Assembly: GCF_042752395.1 (NCBI RefSeq)
Contig: NZ_JBHYXZ010000001.1
Location: forward strand, 62,001-126,000
Reading direction: 5' to 3'
Source of the DNA: Actinosynnema sp042752395
GTDB lineage: Bacteria > Actinomycetota > Actinomycetes > Mycobacteriales > Pseudonocardiaceae
Length of the DNA stretch: 64,000 nucleotides
Shown here: positions 39,213 through 47,764 of the stretch, one piece after another
Layout of the letters: each line of letters begins with the position of its first letter
Position numbering within the stretch: position 1 is the first letter of the stretch
Translations under genes and position numbers: made by a program
Notes under the pieces: model-generated
The model's input: only the letters and a program-made list of their open reading frames with translations
Told to the model about the DNA's origin: nothing
The model's database searches: none

Positions 39213-41024
39213 GTGACGACGCACCCGACCGCCGAAGTGCCCGAGCCGCTGTTCGCCGACGCCGAGGCCGAAGCCCGCTGGCGTGCCCGCTTCACGGCGC
39301 CGCGCGTGAGCCTGCCCGGCTGGGCCGACGACGCCCCCGACCGCAGCCTGTACCTGTCGAACTCGAGCGGCGTGTGGGAGATCTACGCCTGGGACCGGGC
39401 CACCGACACCCACCGCAGGGTCACCGACCGCCCGAACGGCACGTCGCACGGCGCGCTCAGCCCGGACGGCGAGACGATCTGGTGGTTCGACGACACCGAC
39501 GGCGACGAGTTCGGCACGTGGGTGGGCGAGCCGTTCCGGCCGGGCGGCGGGCCGAAACCCGCCGTGGAGGGCGTGCCGCCCGGCTACCCGGCGGGCCTGG
39601 AGATCGGGCACCGCGTCGTCGCGGTCGGCACGTCCACCGACGACGGCACGACCGTGTACGTGTCGCGGGACGGCGGGCCGGCCGAGGTGATCTACGCGCA
39701 CGAGAACGACGGCGGCGTGTCGGCGCTGTCCAAGGACGAGACGCTGGTGGTGCTGTCGCACTCGGAGCACGGCGACAACCGGCACTCCGCGCTGCGCGTC
39801 GTCACGCCGTCGGGCGAGAAGGTCGCGGAGAAGTGGGACGGGCCGGGCAAGGGCCTGGACGCGATCGCGTTCAGCCCGGTGCGCGGCGACAACCGGCTGC
39901 TGGTCGGGCACGAGCGGCGCGGCCGGGAGGAGCTGCTGATCTGGGACGTCGCGGCGGACACCGAGACCGAGATCGTGATCGACCTGCCCGGCGAGATCAG
40001 CGCCGACTGGTACCCGGACGCGCGGTCGCTGCTGGTCGTGCACACGTTCCGGGCGCGCAACACGCTGCACCGGTACGACCTGGAGACCGGGGTCCTGCAC
40101 GCCCTGGACACCCCGCACGGCACGGTGGGCAGCGCGAACGTGCGCCCGGACGGCGCGGTGGAGTACTCGTGGTCCTCGGCCGCGCGGCCGGGCGTGGTGC
40201 GGGTGCTGGACGCGGACGGCGACGAGCGCGTCCTGCTGGAGCCGCCCGGCCACAAGGCCCCGCCGTCGGTGGACCTGACCGACGTGTTCGTGGGCGAGGT
40301 GCACGCCCTGGTCGCGCGGCCGGCCGGCGCGCCCGACGGTCCCCTGCCGACGGTGTTCCACCTGCACGGCGGGCCGCACTCGGCGGACGAGGACCGGTTC
40401 TCCGCCTACCGGGCGGTGTGGCTGGACGCCGGGTTCGCCGTGGTGCACGTGAACTACCGGGGTTCCACCGGGTACGGCTCGACGTGGCGGGACGCGATCG
40501 AGGGCCGGCCGGGGCTGACCGAGCTGGAGGACGTGGCCGCGGTGCACGACTGGGCCGTCGGCTCCGGGTTCGCCGACCCGGCGCGGTGCGTGGTCAACGG
40601 CGCGTCGTGGGGCGGGTACCTGTCGCTGCTGGCGCTCGGCACGCAGCCGGAGCGGTGGGCGGCCGGGGTGGCGGGCGTGCCGGTGGCCGACTACCTGGCC
40701 GCCTACGAGGACGAGATGGAGCCGCTGCGGGCGTTCGACCGGGCGTTGTTCGGCGGGTCGCCGGAGGAGGTGCCGGACCGGTACCGCGAGTGCTCGCCGT
40801 TGACGTACGTGGACGCCGTGCGCGCGCCGGTGCTGGTGCTGGCGGGCGAGAACGACCCGCGCTGCCCGATCCGGCAGATCGACAACTACCTCGACCGGCT
40901 GGCGGCGCGCGGCGCGGCCTACGAGGTGTACCGGTACGACGCCGGGCACGGGTCGCTGGTCGTGGCCGAGACGATCCGGCAGACGGCCGCCGAGGTCGGG
41001 TTCGTGCGGCGCGTGCTGCCCTAG
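39213..41024 (+). CDS. S9-family prolyl oligopeptidase-like serine peptidase
   Basis: 603 aa. N-terminal beta-propeller (about 1-350) and C-terminal alpha/beta hydrolase domain. Catalytic triad: Ser in NGASWGGYLS, Asp in GENDPRC, His in DAGHGSLV; oxyanion motif HLHGGPHS. Acylaminoacyl-peptidase-like, cytoplasmic (no signal peptide). GTG 39213. Confidence 0.92.
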   Translation: MTTHPTAEVPEPLFADAEAEARWRARFTAPRVSLPGWADDAPDRSLYLSNSSGVWEIYAWDRATDTHRRVTDRPNGTSHGALSPDGETIWWFDDTDGDEFGTWVGEPFRPGGGPKPAVEGVPPGYPAGLEIGHRVVAVGTSTDDGTTVYVSRDGGPAEVIYAHENDGGVSALSKDETLVVLSHSEHGDNRHSALRVVTPSGEKVAEKWDGPGKGLDAIAFSPVRGDNRLLVGHERRGREELLIWDVAADTETEIVIDLPGEISADWYPDARSLLVVHTFRARNTLHRYDLETGVLHALDTPHGTVGSANVRPDGAVEYSWSSAARPGVVRVLDADGDERVLLEPPGHKAPPSVDLTDVFVGEVHALVARPAGAPDGPLPTVFHLHGGPHSADEDRFSAYRAVWLDAGFAVVHVNYRGSTGYGSTWRDAIEGRPGLTELEDVAAVHDWAVGSGFADPARCVVNGASWGGYLSLLALGTQPERWAAGVAGVPVADYLAAYEDEMEPLRAFDRALFGGSPEEVPDRYRECSPLTYVDAVRAPVLVLAGENDPRCPIRQIDNYLDRLAARGAAYEVYRYDAGHGSLVVAETIRQTAAEVGFVRRVLP

Positions 41025-41035
41025 CACCGCCGACC

Positions 41036-41062
41036 GGGGCCACCGGGCGCGCCGGTGGCCCC
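41036..41062. terminator. Hairpin between convergent genes
   Basis: GGGGCCACCGG (41036-41046) and CCGGTGGCCCC (41052-41062), loop of 5, between the peptidase and dps genes. Confidence 0.75.
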
Positions 41063-41073
41063 GCGGGGCGCGG

Positions 41074-41556
41074 TCAGGCCTGCTGCGCCTGCCACATCCA
41101 GTGGGCCTGCTCGAGGTTCTTCGTGATCTCGATCAGCAGGTCCTGGGTGACGAGGTCGGACTTGTCGGTCTCGTCCACGCGCTTGCGCAGCCGCTGGATC
41201 AGCTCGCCCAGCGCGGTGACGACCGCCGTGACGACCTCGTCCTCCTTGAGCCAGCCGCCGGGGAACTCCGGCACGCCGGAGCCCTCGGCCACCGTCTTCG
41301 CCTTGCCGTCCGGCGAGATGCCCAGCGCGGCGGCGCGTTCGGCGACCTCGTCGGTGTAGGTGCGGGCGGTCGAGACCAGCTCGTCGAGCTGGAGGTGGAC
41401 GCTGCGGAAGTTCTTGCCGACCACGTTCCAGTGCGCCTGCTTGGCCACCAGGGACAGGTCGATCAAGTCCACCAGGGTGGCCTGGAGCACCGCCCCGACC
41501 GACGCCTTGTCCGACTCGGTCAGCGGGCTGGTGATCGGGGACTTCTGAGTGCTCAT
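41074..41556 (-). CDS. dps: Dps-family ferritin-like DNA-protection protein
   Basis: 160 aa four-helix protein. KQAHWNVVG carries the ferroxidase His, with the partner Asp/Glu in LDELVSTARTYTDEVAERA. Protects DNA by iron oxidation with peroxide. AGGAGG precedes ATG 41556. Only 15 bases separate it from ohr, so the two form a peroxide-defence operon. Confidence 0.92.
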   Translation of the reverse strand: MSTQKSPITSPLTESDKASVGAVLQATLVDLIDLSLVAKQAHWNVVGKNFRSVHLQLDELVSTARTYTDEVAERAAALGISPDGKAKTVAEGSGVPEFPGGWLKEDEVVTAVVTALGELIQRLRKRVDETDKSDLVTQDLLIEITKNLEQAHWMWQAQQA

Positions 41557-41571
41557 GGGTCTGACGCCTCC

Positions 41572-41994
41572 TCACACGGTGGTCGTGAGAGCCACCTCGA
41601 TGTTGCCTCGCGTTGCGTTGGAGTACGGGCACAGCAGGTCCGCCGCCGCGGTCAGCCGCTCCGCCTCGGCCCGCTCCAGGCCGGGCAGGTGCGCGACCAG
41701 CTCGACGGCGAGCTGGAAGCCGCCGTCGCCGTTGCGGCCGAGGTCCACCTTCACGGTCACGGTCGTCTCGCCGAGCTTGACCTTGGCCTGCCGGGCGGCG
41801 GCCTTGAGCGCGCTGTGGAAGCACGCCGCGTAGCCGGCCGCGAACAGCTGCTCGGGGTTGGTCTTGTCGCCGCCCGGGCCGCCCAGCTCCTTGGGCATGG
41901 AGAGCTGCTCGTCGATCACGCCGTCGGACGTGCGGACCTCGCCGTTGCGGCCTTCTCCGACTGCGATGGCTTCCGCGGTGTAGAGAACCTGCAT
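41572..41994 (-). CDS. ohr: Organic hydroperoxide resistance protein
   Basis: 140 aa OsmC/Ohr fold. Both redox cysteines are present: GYAACFHSALK and ADLLCPYSNATRGN, the Ohr signature. Reduces organic peroxides. ATG 41994 with AAGGAGAG upstream. First gene of the ohr-dps operon. Confidence 0.93.
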   Translation of the reverse strand: MQVLYTAEAIAVGEGRNGEVRTSDGVIDEQLSMPKELGGPGGDKTNPEQLFAAGYAACFHSALKAAARQAKVKLGETTVTVKVDLGRNGDGGFQLAVELVAHLPGLERAEAERLTAAADLLCPYSNATRGNIEVALTTTV

Positions 41995-42105
41995 GTGACG
42001 CTCTCCTTCGAGCTGGTGGTCGGGCCCCTCGCCCTGCCCAACACCCGGCCGAAGCCGAACCACACCCGGTCGTGTGGCAGCTCACGCCCTCCCGTGGCTA
42101 CCCGC

Positions 42106-42666
42106 TCAACCCGCCCTCGACACGGCGAACTCCGCCACCTGTCGCCCGATCGTGCGCAACTGGTCGGCCACGGACGGCACCGAGCAGCCGCCGTCCACCT
42201 CGAACTCGACCTCGCCGGAGTTGACCGCCGCCCCCAGCGGCGTGGGCCAGCCGCGCAGCGCGTGCACGATCGAGCGCAACGCGGTGAGCGTGGTCACCGA
42301 CGCCTGCCAGCCCTGCGCCGTGGCCACGCAGCCGACCGCGCGGCCGTCGAGGTAGGGGCGTTCGTCGCCGCGCAGGTCCTCGACGTAGTCCAGGGCGTTC
42401 TTGACCAGGCCGGACACCGTGCCGTGGTAGCCGGGCGAGACGAGCACCACCCCGTCGGCCAGGCGCAGCGCCTCGACCAGCCGCCGGGCGGCGTCGGTGC
42501 GGTCCGGCACGGACGGGTCGTAGAACGGCAGCACCAGCTCGGGGCCGGAGACCTCGACCACCTTCGCGCCCGCGTCCACGGCGCCCTCCAGGGCGATCCG
42601 CATCGCGCGCTCGGACTGCGAGTTGGGGCGCAGGGACCCGCCGATGCCCACCACGGTGACCGTCAT
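42106..42666 (-). CDS. NADPH-dependent FMN reductase
   Basis: 186 aa flavodoxin-like reductase: GIGGSLRPNSQSERAMR (FMN phosphate loop), SPGYHGTVSGLVKNALDY (flavin contact). ATG 42666; divergent from the alpha/beta hydrolase. Probably a quinone or flavin reductase in the stress cluster. Confidence 0.88.
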   Translation of the reverse strand: MTVTVVGIGGSLRPNSQSERAMRIALEGAVDAGAKVVEVSGPELVLPFYDPSVPDRTDAARRLVEALRLADGVVLVSPGYHGTVSGLVKNALDYVEDLRGDERPYLDGRAVGCVATAQGWQASVTTLTALRSIVHALRGWPTPLGAAVNSGEVEFEVDGGCSVPSVADQLRTIGRQVAEFAVSRAG

Positions 42667-42746
42667 GGTGCCCGATCCTGCCACCTGCACCTAACTGGAG
42701 GTCCAGCGCTCGCCCGAAGCCCCTACCCGCGAGTAACGTAGGTCTC

Positions 42747-43814
42747 ATGTCGAAGCTCGCCGAGTCGATCCCTCCCGGTGTCCTGGCCGGTGCACTCCGC
42801 TTCGTGTTCGGCCTGCCCGCGCCGCTGCGCCGGTTCGTCGCCGGCCCGCCCGTCACGGTGGACGGCCAGCGGCTGCACCCCGAGGCGCAGCTCCTGCTGA
42901 GGTTGCAGCGGCTCAGCGGCGAGGACTGGCGGACGACCACGCCCGCCGCCAACCGCGTCGCGCTCAACCGGACGAACGCCCTGGTCTGCGGGCCCGTCAT
43001 CGGCGGCGTGGCGGTGCGGTCGCTGTCGCTGGACGGCGTCGGCGCGCGGTTCTACGAGCCGACCGGGCTGGCCGCCGGGTCGCCGCTGCTGGTCTTCTAC
43101 CACGGCGGCGGGTGGGTCAGCGGCGACCTGGACAGCCACGACAACCTGTGCCGGTTCCTCGCCGTGGAGGGCGGGGTGCGGGTGCTGTCGGCCGACTACC
43201 GGCTCGCCCCCGAGCACCCGTTCCCGGCCGCGGCGGACGACGCGCGGACCGCGTTCGAGTACGCCGTGGCGCACGCCGAGGAGCTGCGGGTCGACCCGCG
43301 GCGGATCGCGCTCGGCGGCGACAGCGCGGGCGGGAACCTGGCGGCCGTGACCGCGCTGCACGCGGGGGACGTCAAGCCGGTGTTCCTGCTGCTGTTCTAC
43401 CCGGCGGTGGACGCGTCGGTGCGGCGGCGGTCGCGGGAGCTGTTCGGCCGCGGGTTCTTCCTCACCGACGAGAAGATGGACTGGTTCCTGGACCACTACG
43501 CGCCGTCCCGGGACACGCACACCGACCCGAGGCTGTCGGTGCTGCTGGCGGAGGACCTGAGCGGGCTGCCGCCGACGTACCTGGCGACGGCCGGGTTCGA
43601 CCCGCTGCGCGACGAGGGCGAGGCGTTCGCGGAGAAGCTGGCGCGGCAGGGCGTGCCGGTGGTGCTGCGGCGGCACGAAGGGCTGTTCCACGGGTTCGCG
43701 AACATCCTCGGCGTCGGCGGCGTGTTCCGGGAGGCGGTGGCCGAGGCGGTCGGGTCGCTGCGCACCGGGCTGGCGCTGGCCAACGCCCGGCAGGATGTCC
43801 CCGACACGGCGTGA
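42747..43814 (+). CDS. Alpha/beta hydrolase, hormone-sensitive-lipase family
   Basis: 355 aa esterase. HGGGW oxyanion motif, nucleophile in GGDSAGGN, Asp in TAGFDPLRDEG, His in GLFHGF. Reads as a cytoplasmic carboxylesterase. ATG 42747 preceded by TAACGT, a leaderless pattern. Confidence 0.9.
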   Translation: MSKLAESIPPGVLAGALRFVFGLPAPLRRFVAGPPVTVDGQRLHPEAQLLLRLQRLSGEDWRTTTPAANRVALNRTNALVCGPVIGGVAVRSLSLDGVGARFYEPTGLAAGSPLLVFYHGGGWVSGDLDSHDNLCRFLAVEGGVRVLSADYRLAPEHPFPAAADDARTAFEYAVAHAEELRVDPRRIALGGDSAGGNLAAVTALHAGDVKPVFLLLFYPAVDASVRRRSRELFGRGFFLTDEKMDWFLDHYAPSRDTHTDPRLSVLLAEDLSGLPPTYLATAGFDPLRDEGEAFAEKLARQGVPVVLRRHEGLFHGFANILGVGGVFREAVAEAVGSLRTGLALANARQDVPDTA

Positions 43815-43842
43815 CGCCGGGCCGCGGCCCGGCGGAAGACCG

Positions 43843-43873
43843 GACGGGGCCGCCCGGTGCGGGCGACCCCGTC
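43843..43873. terminator. Hairpin between convergent genes
   Basis: 14-bp stem with one mismatch (43843-43856 with 43860-43873), preceded by a 20-bp perfect palindrome at 43815-43834; separates hydrolase and catalase genes. Confidence 0.7.
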
Positions 43874-43907
43874 GGGTGTGCACTGTCAGGGGTGCACGGT
43901 CAGGGAG

Positions 43908-45356
43908 TCACTTGCCGAACGCGGCGGCGATCTTGTCGCCGGTCTCCTTGTCGATGTTGCGCCAGTACTCGAACACCCGCTCCAGCACCGGCTCGGACAC
44001 GCCGTTGGACGCGTGCGCGACCACGGTCTTCACCAGGCGCTCCCGCTGGGCCTCGTCCATGACCTCGCGGATCAGGGTGCCCGCCTGGCCCCAGTCGTCG
44101 TCCTCGGCGTGCAGCTTGTACGCCGAGCGCACGACCTCGTCCTCGACGCCGTAGGTCGTGGTGACCTCGCCGGCCGCCTCGGCGGAGGCGTGCGGGCCGC
44201 CGTAGGAGTTGGGCGCGTACACCGGGTCGGCCGGGTTGGCGAAGCGCATCGCGCCGTCCCGCGAGTACGAGTTCACCGGCGACTTCGGCCGGTTCACCGG
44301 CAGCTCGTTGTAGTTCGCGCCGATGCGGTACCGGTGGGCGTCGGGGTAGGCGAACATGCGGCCCACCAGCATCCGGTCCGGGGACGCGCCGATGCCGGGC
44401 ACCAGGTTGGTCGGCTCGAACGCCGCCTGCTCGATCTGGGCGAAGTAGTCCGACGGGTTGCGGTCGAGCACCAGCCGGCCGACCTTGACCAGCGGGTAGT
44501 CCGCGTGCGGCCACACCTTGGTCAGGTCGAACGGGTTGAAGCGGTACGTCGCGGCCTCGGCGTACGGCATGACCTGCACGTGCAGCGTCCACGACGGGAA
44601 CTCGCCGCGCTCGATGGCGTGCCACAGGTCGGCGCGGTGCGCGTCGGCGTCCTCGCCCGCGATCCGGGCGGCCTCCTCCGAGGTCAGGTTCTCGACGCCC
44701 TGGTCGGTCTTGAAGTGGTACTTGACCCAGAACTTCTCGCCGGCCGCGTTCTCCCACAGGTAGGTGTGCGAGCCGTAGCCGTTCTGGTGCCGCCAGGTGC
44801 GCGGGATGCCCCGGTCGCCCATCAGCCACGTGACCTGGTGCGCGGTCTGCGGCTGCAGCGTCCAGAAGTCCCACTGCATGTCGTGGTCGCGGCGGCCGGT
44901 GTCGGCGCGGCGCTTCTGCGAGCGGATGAAGTCCGGGAACTTGATCGGGTCGCGCAGGAAGAACACCGGGGTGTTGTTGCCGACCAGGTCGTAGTTGCCC
45001 TGCGTGGTGTAGAACTTCAGCGCGAAGCCGCGCGGGTCGCGCCACGTGTCGGGCGAGCCCAGCTCGCCCGCGACGGTCGAGAAGCGCAGCAGCACCTCGG
45101 TCCGGACGCCGGGCTGGAACAGGGCGGCCTTGGTGAAGCGGCTGACGTCCTCGGTCGTCTCGAAGTGGCCGAACGCGCCGCCGCCCTTGGCGTGCACGAC
45201 CCGCTCCGGCACCCGTTCCCGGTTGAACTGGGCGTTCTTCTCGATCAGGTAGTGGTCCTGCAGCAGGATCGGGCCGTTCGCGCCCAGGGTCAGGGAGTGG
45301 TCGTCGCTCGCGACCGGGATGCCCGCGTTGTTGGTGGTGTGACGCGCTTCGGTCAC
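43908..45356 (-). CDS. katA: Monofunctional heme catalase
   Basis: 482 aa small-subunit catalase. Distal His in RVVHAKGGGAFGHFE, Asn in YDLVGNNTPVFFLRD, proximal heme Tyr in RMFAYPDAHRYRIG. GTG 45356 has AAGGAG seven bases upstream. Cotranscribed with the Fur-type gene 29 bases upstream, which likely represses it. Decomposes hydrogen peroxide. Confidence 0.94.
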   Translation of the reverse strand: MTEARHTTNNAGIPVASDDHSLTLGANGPILLQDHYLIEKNAQFNRERVPERVVHAKGGGAFGHFETTEDVSRFTKAALFQPGVRTEVLLRFSTVAGELGSPDTWRDPRGFALKFYTTQGNYDLVGNNTPVFFLRDPIKFPDFIRSQKRRADTGRRDHDMQWDFWTLQPQTAHQVTWLMGDRGIPRTWRHQNGYGSHTYLWENAAGEKFWVKYHFKTDQGVENLTSEEAARIAGEDADAHRADLWHAIERGEFPSWTLHVQVMPYAEAATYRFNPFDLTKVWPHADYPLVKVGRLVLDRNPSDYFAQIEQAAFEPTNLVPGIGASPDRMLVGRMFAYPDAHRYRIGANYNELPVNRPKSPVNSYSRDGAMRFANPADPVYAPNSYGGPHASAEAAGEVTTTYGVEDEVVRSAYKLHAEDDDWGQAGTLIREVMDEAQRERLVKTVVAHASNGVSEPVLERVFEYWRNIDKETGDKIAAAFGK

Positions 45357-45385
45357 GCTGTGGCTCCTTCTGTGGGGTGCGGCAG

Positions 45386-45802
45386 TCAGGTCCCTCGGCA
45401 ATCCGGGCACAGACCCCAGAACAGGACTTCCGCCTCGTCCACCGCGAAGCCGGCCGTCTCGGAGGGTTCGAGGCAGGGCGCGGCGCCGTGGACGCAGTCG
45501 ACGTCCTCGGTCCGGCCGCAGGTCCGGCAGACGAGGTGGTGGTGGTTGTCGCCGGTCCGCGTCTCGTACCGCGCCGGGTGACCGGCGGGTTCGATCCGGC
45601 GCAGCAACCCGGTCCGCGCGCACGCGTGCAGCACGTCGTAGACGGCCTGCGTCGACACGGACCCCAACCGGGCCCGCACGCCCTCGGCGACCGCGTCGGC
45701 CGTGGCGTGGGGGTGTTCGACGAGCCACTCGAGCACCGCGATCCGGGGCGCGGTGACGCGCAGCCCGGCGTCCTTGAGCAGCTCACGTGGTCCTGGGGTC
45801 AT
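45386..45802 (-). CDS. furA: Fur-family peroxide-responsive repressor
   Basis: 138 aa. Winged HTH (VTAPRIAVLEWL), metal site DNHHHLVCRTCGRTEDVDC, and second CxxC LCPDC for structural zinc. Position directly before katA gives the FurA/CatR arrangement. TTGACT (about 45836-45841, minus strand) is a plausible -35 of its promoter. Confidence 0.92.
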   Translation of the reverse strand: MTPGPRELLKDAGLRVTAPRIAVLEWLVEHPHATADAVAEGVRARLGSVSTQAVYDVLHACARTGLLRRIEPAGHPARYETRTGDNHHHLVCRTCGRTEDVDCVHGAAPCLEPSETAGFAVDEAEVLFWGLCPDCRGT

Positions 45803-45887
45803 GGCTCCACCACTTCATCACGCTTTCTGGAACGAGTCAAGAAAACGAACGGTTAAACCTCTTGCCCTCGCGAGTGAGGATGGGCAC

Positions 45888-47057
45888 GTGAACGTCTCCC
45901 GTTACCTGGCCGTCCTCCGAACGCCGCGCGTGCCCGGCCTGATGCTCCTGATGCTGGTCGCGCGCGTGCCGGCGACGGCCGCGGGCATGACGATCACCAT
46001 GCACGTCCTGCTCGGCCTCGAACGAGGTTACGGCGCGGCGGGCCTGGTCGGGGCGGTCAGCACGATCGGCATCGCGCTGGGCTCGCCGCTGATGGGCCAC
46101 CTGGTGGACCGGCGCGGGCTGCGCGCCATGGTGGCCCTGTCGGTGGCCACCGAGGGCGTCTTCTGGTTCGTCGCGCCCCTGCTGCCCTACGAGGTGCTGC
46201 TGGTCACGTGCTTCCTCACCGGGATCACGGTGCTGCCGGTCATGTCGCTGGGCAGGCAGATCCTGACCGCGCTGGTGCCGGACGACCGCCGGCGCACCGC
46301 GCTGGCGATGGACTCGATGGCCGTCGAGGTCGCGTTCATGGCCGGCCCGGCGCTCGGCGTCGCGCTCACCACGCAGGCGTCCAGCCGGACCGCGATGTGG
46401 GCCATCGGCGCGTCCATGCTCGTGGTGGGCGCGATCCTGTACGCGGTCAACCCCCCGGTCGGCCGCGAGGGCCCCCCGGGACCGCGCGTGCCCCGCCGGG
46501 AGTGGCTCGACGGGCGGCTGGTCGGGGTGCTGATCAGCGCAGGCGGCGCGACGTTCGTGCTGTCGGGCGTCGAGGTGTCCGTGGTGGCGTCGATGCGCGA
46601 ACTGGGCCTGACCGGGTGGACCGGGGCGATGGTCGCGGTGATGTGCGTGGCGTCGCTGGTCGGCGGGTTCGTCTACGGCGGGCTGACCCGCGTGCCGCCG
46701 CTGTGGGCGCTGATGGGCGGCATGGGGCTGCTGGCCGTGCCGATCGGGTTGTTCGGCTGGTCGCCGTGGTGGCTGGCGCTCGCCCTGGTGCCGACGAACC
46801 TGCTGTGCGCGCCGACGATCACCGCGACCGGCGAGGAGATCGCGAAGCACGCGCCCCCGTCCGCGCGCGGTGTGGCGATGGGCCTGCAGAGCTCGGCGTT
46901 CACGCTCGGCGTGGCGCTGGGCCAGCCGGTCGCCGGGTTCGTGATCGACCACGGCTCACCGGCGTGGGGGTTCGCCGTCGCGGGCGTCGGCGCGCTCGTG
47001 GTCGCCGCGGGCACCGCGGTGCCCGGTCACCGCAGGACGCCGGCCCCGGCGGTCTGA
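45888..47057 (+). CDS. MFS transporter
   Basis: 389 aa, about twelve membrane helices, GHLVDRRGLRAMVALS in the 2-3 loop. Same general layout as the transporter at 2145. GTG 45888 has GAGGAT six bases upstream and no Shine-Dalgarno. Divergent from furA. Substrate unknown. Confidence 0.8.
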   Translation: MNVSRYLAVLRTPRVPGLMLLMLVARVPATAAGMTITMHVLLGLERGYGAAGLVGAVSTIGIALGSPLMGHLVDRRGLRAMVALSVATEGVFWFVAPLLPYEVLLVTCFLTGITVLPVMSLGRQILTALVPDDRRRTALAMDSMAVEVAFMAGPALGVALTTQASSRTAMWAIGASMLVVGAILYAVNPPVGREGPPGPRVPRREWLDGRLVGVLISAGGATFVLSGVEVSVVASMRELGLTGWTGAMVAVMCVASLVGGFVYGGLTRVPPLWALMGGMGLLAVPIGLFGWSPWWLALALVPTNLLCAPTITATGEEIAKHAPPSARGVAMGLQSSAFTLGVALGQPVAGFVIDHGSPAWGFAVAGVGALVVAAGTAVPGHRRTPAPAV

Positions 47058-47119
47058 TCGGGGCGGAAACCACCCGTTCGGCCCAGTCTCCGGCACGCTC
47101 CGCGCACCTCTTCTCCAGC

Positions 47120-47764
47120 ATGGAACCCGAGTTCTGGTACGAGTCGTGGGAGCAGGGCGGCACGAAGACGAGCTTCCACCTGCGCGACGTGCACGAGCAC
47201 GCCCGGATGCTGGCCCGGCTCGGCCTGGTGGCCGGCGCGCGGGTCCTGGTGCCGCTCTGCGGCAAGACCACCGACCTGCGGTTCTTCGCCGAGACGGCGG
47301 CGGAGGTCGTCGGGGTCGAGCTGGTGCCCCGGGCCGTCGAGGAGTTCTTCGCCGAGAACGGCCTGGACCCGGTGGAGGAGGAGCCCGACGTGTTCCGCTG
47401 CGGCAACCTCGTCATCCGCCGCCAGGACCTGTTCCGGCTGGGACCGGCCGAGATCGGCCCGGTCGACCTGGTCTACGACCGCGCGTCGCTGATCGCGTTC
47501 CCGGACGACATGCGGCAGCGGTACGCCGACACGATCACCCGCCTGGCCCGGCCCGGGACCCGGTACTTCATCAACACCCTGGAGTACCACCCGACGCTGC
47601 CGACGCCGCCGTTCTCCGTCGGGCCGGCGGAGATCGCCGGGCGCTTCGGGCACGCGTTCGACGTCGAGCACCTGGCCGCGCAGCCCCGGCCGGAGCACCG
47701 GATGGTCGGGAAGTTCGGCCTGACCGACCTGGTGGAGCACGGCTTCCTGCTGCGCGCCCGCTAG
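47120..47764 (+). CDS. Thiopurine S-methyltransferase-like protein
   Basis: 214 aa. FWYESWEQGGTKTSFH, VLVPLCGKTTDLRFFAE and VYDRASLIAFP match bacterial TPMT. In bacteria these methylate selenium, tellurium or thiol compounds. ATG 47120. Its TAG stop shares CTAG with the convergent kinase gene. Confidence 0.88.
   Translation: MEPEFWYESWEQGGTKTSFHLRDVHEHARMLARLGLVAGARVLVPLCGKTTDLRFFAETAAEVVGVELVPRAVEEFFAENGLDPVEEEPDVFRCGNLVIRRQDLFRLGPAEIGPVDLVYDRASLIAFPDDMRQRYADTITRLARPGTRYFINTLEYHPTLPTPPFSVGPAEIAGRFGHAFDVEHLAAQPRPEHRMVGKFGLTDLVEHGFLLRAR

Noticed and set aside
39557..39564. Additional AAACCCGC octamer
   Set aside because: Single copy within the S9 peptidase coding sequence; chance occurrence.
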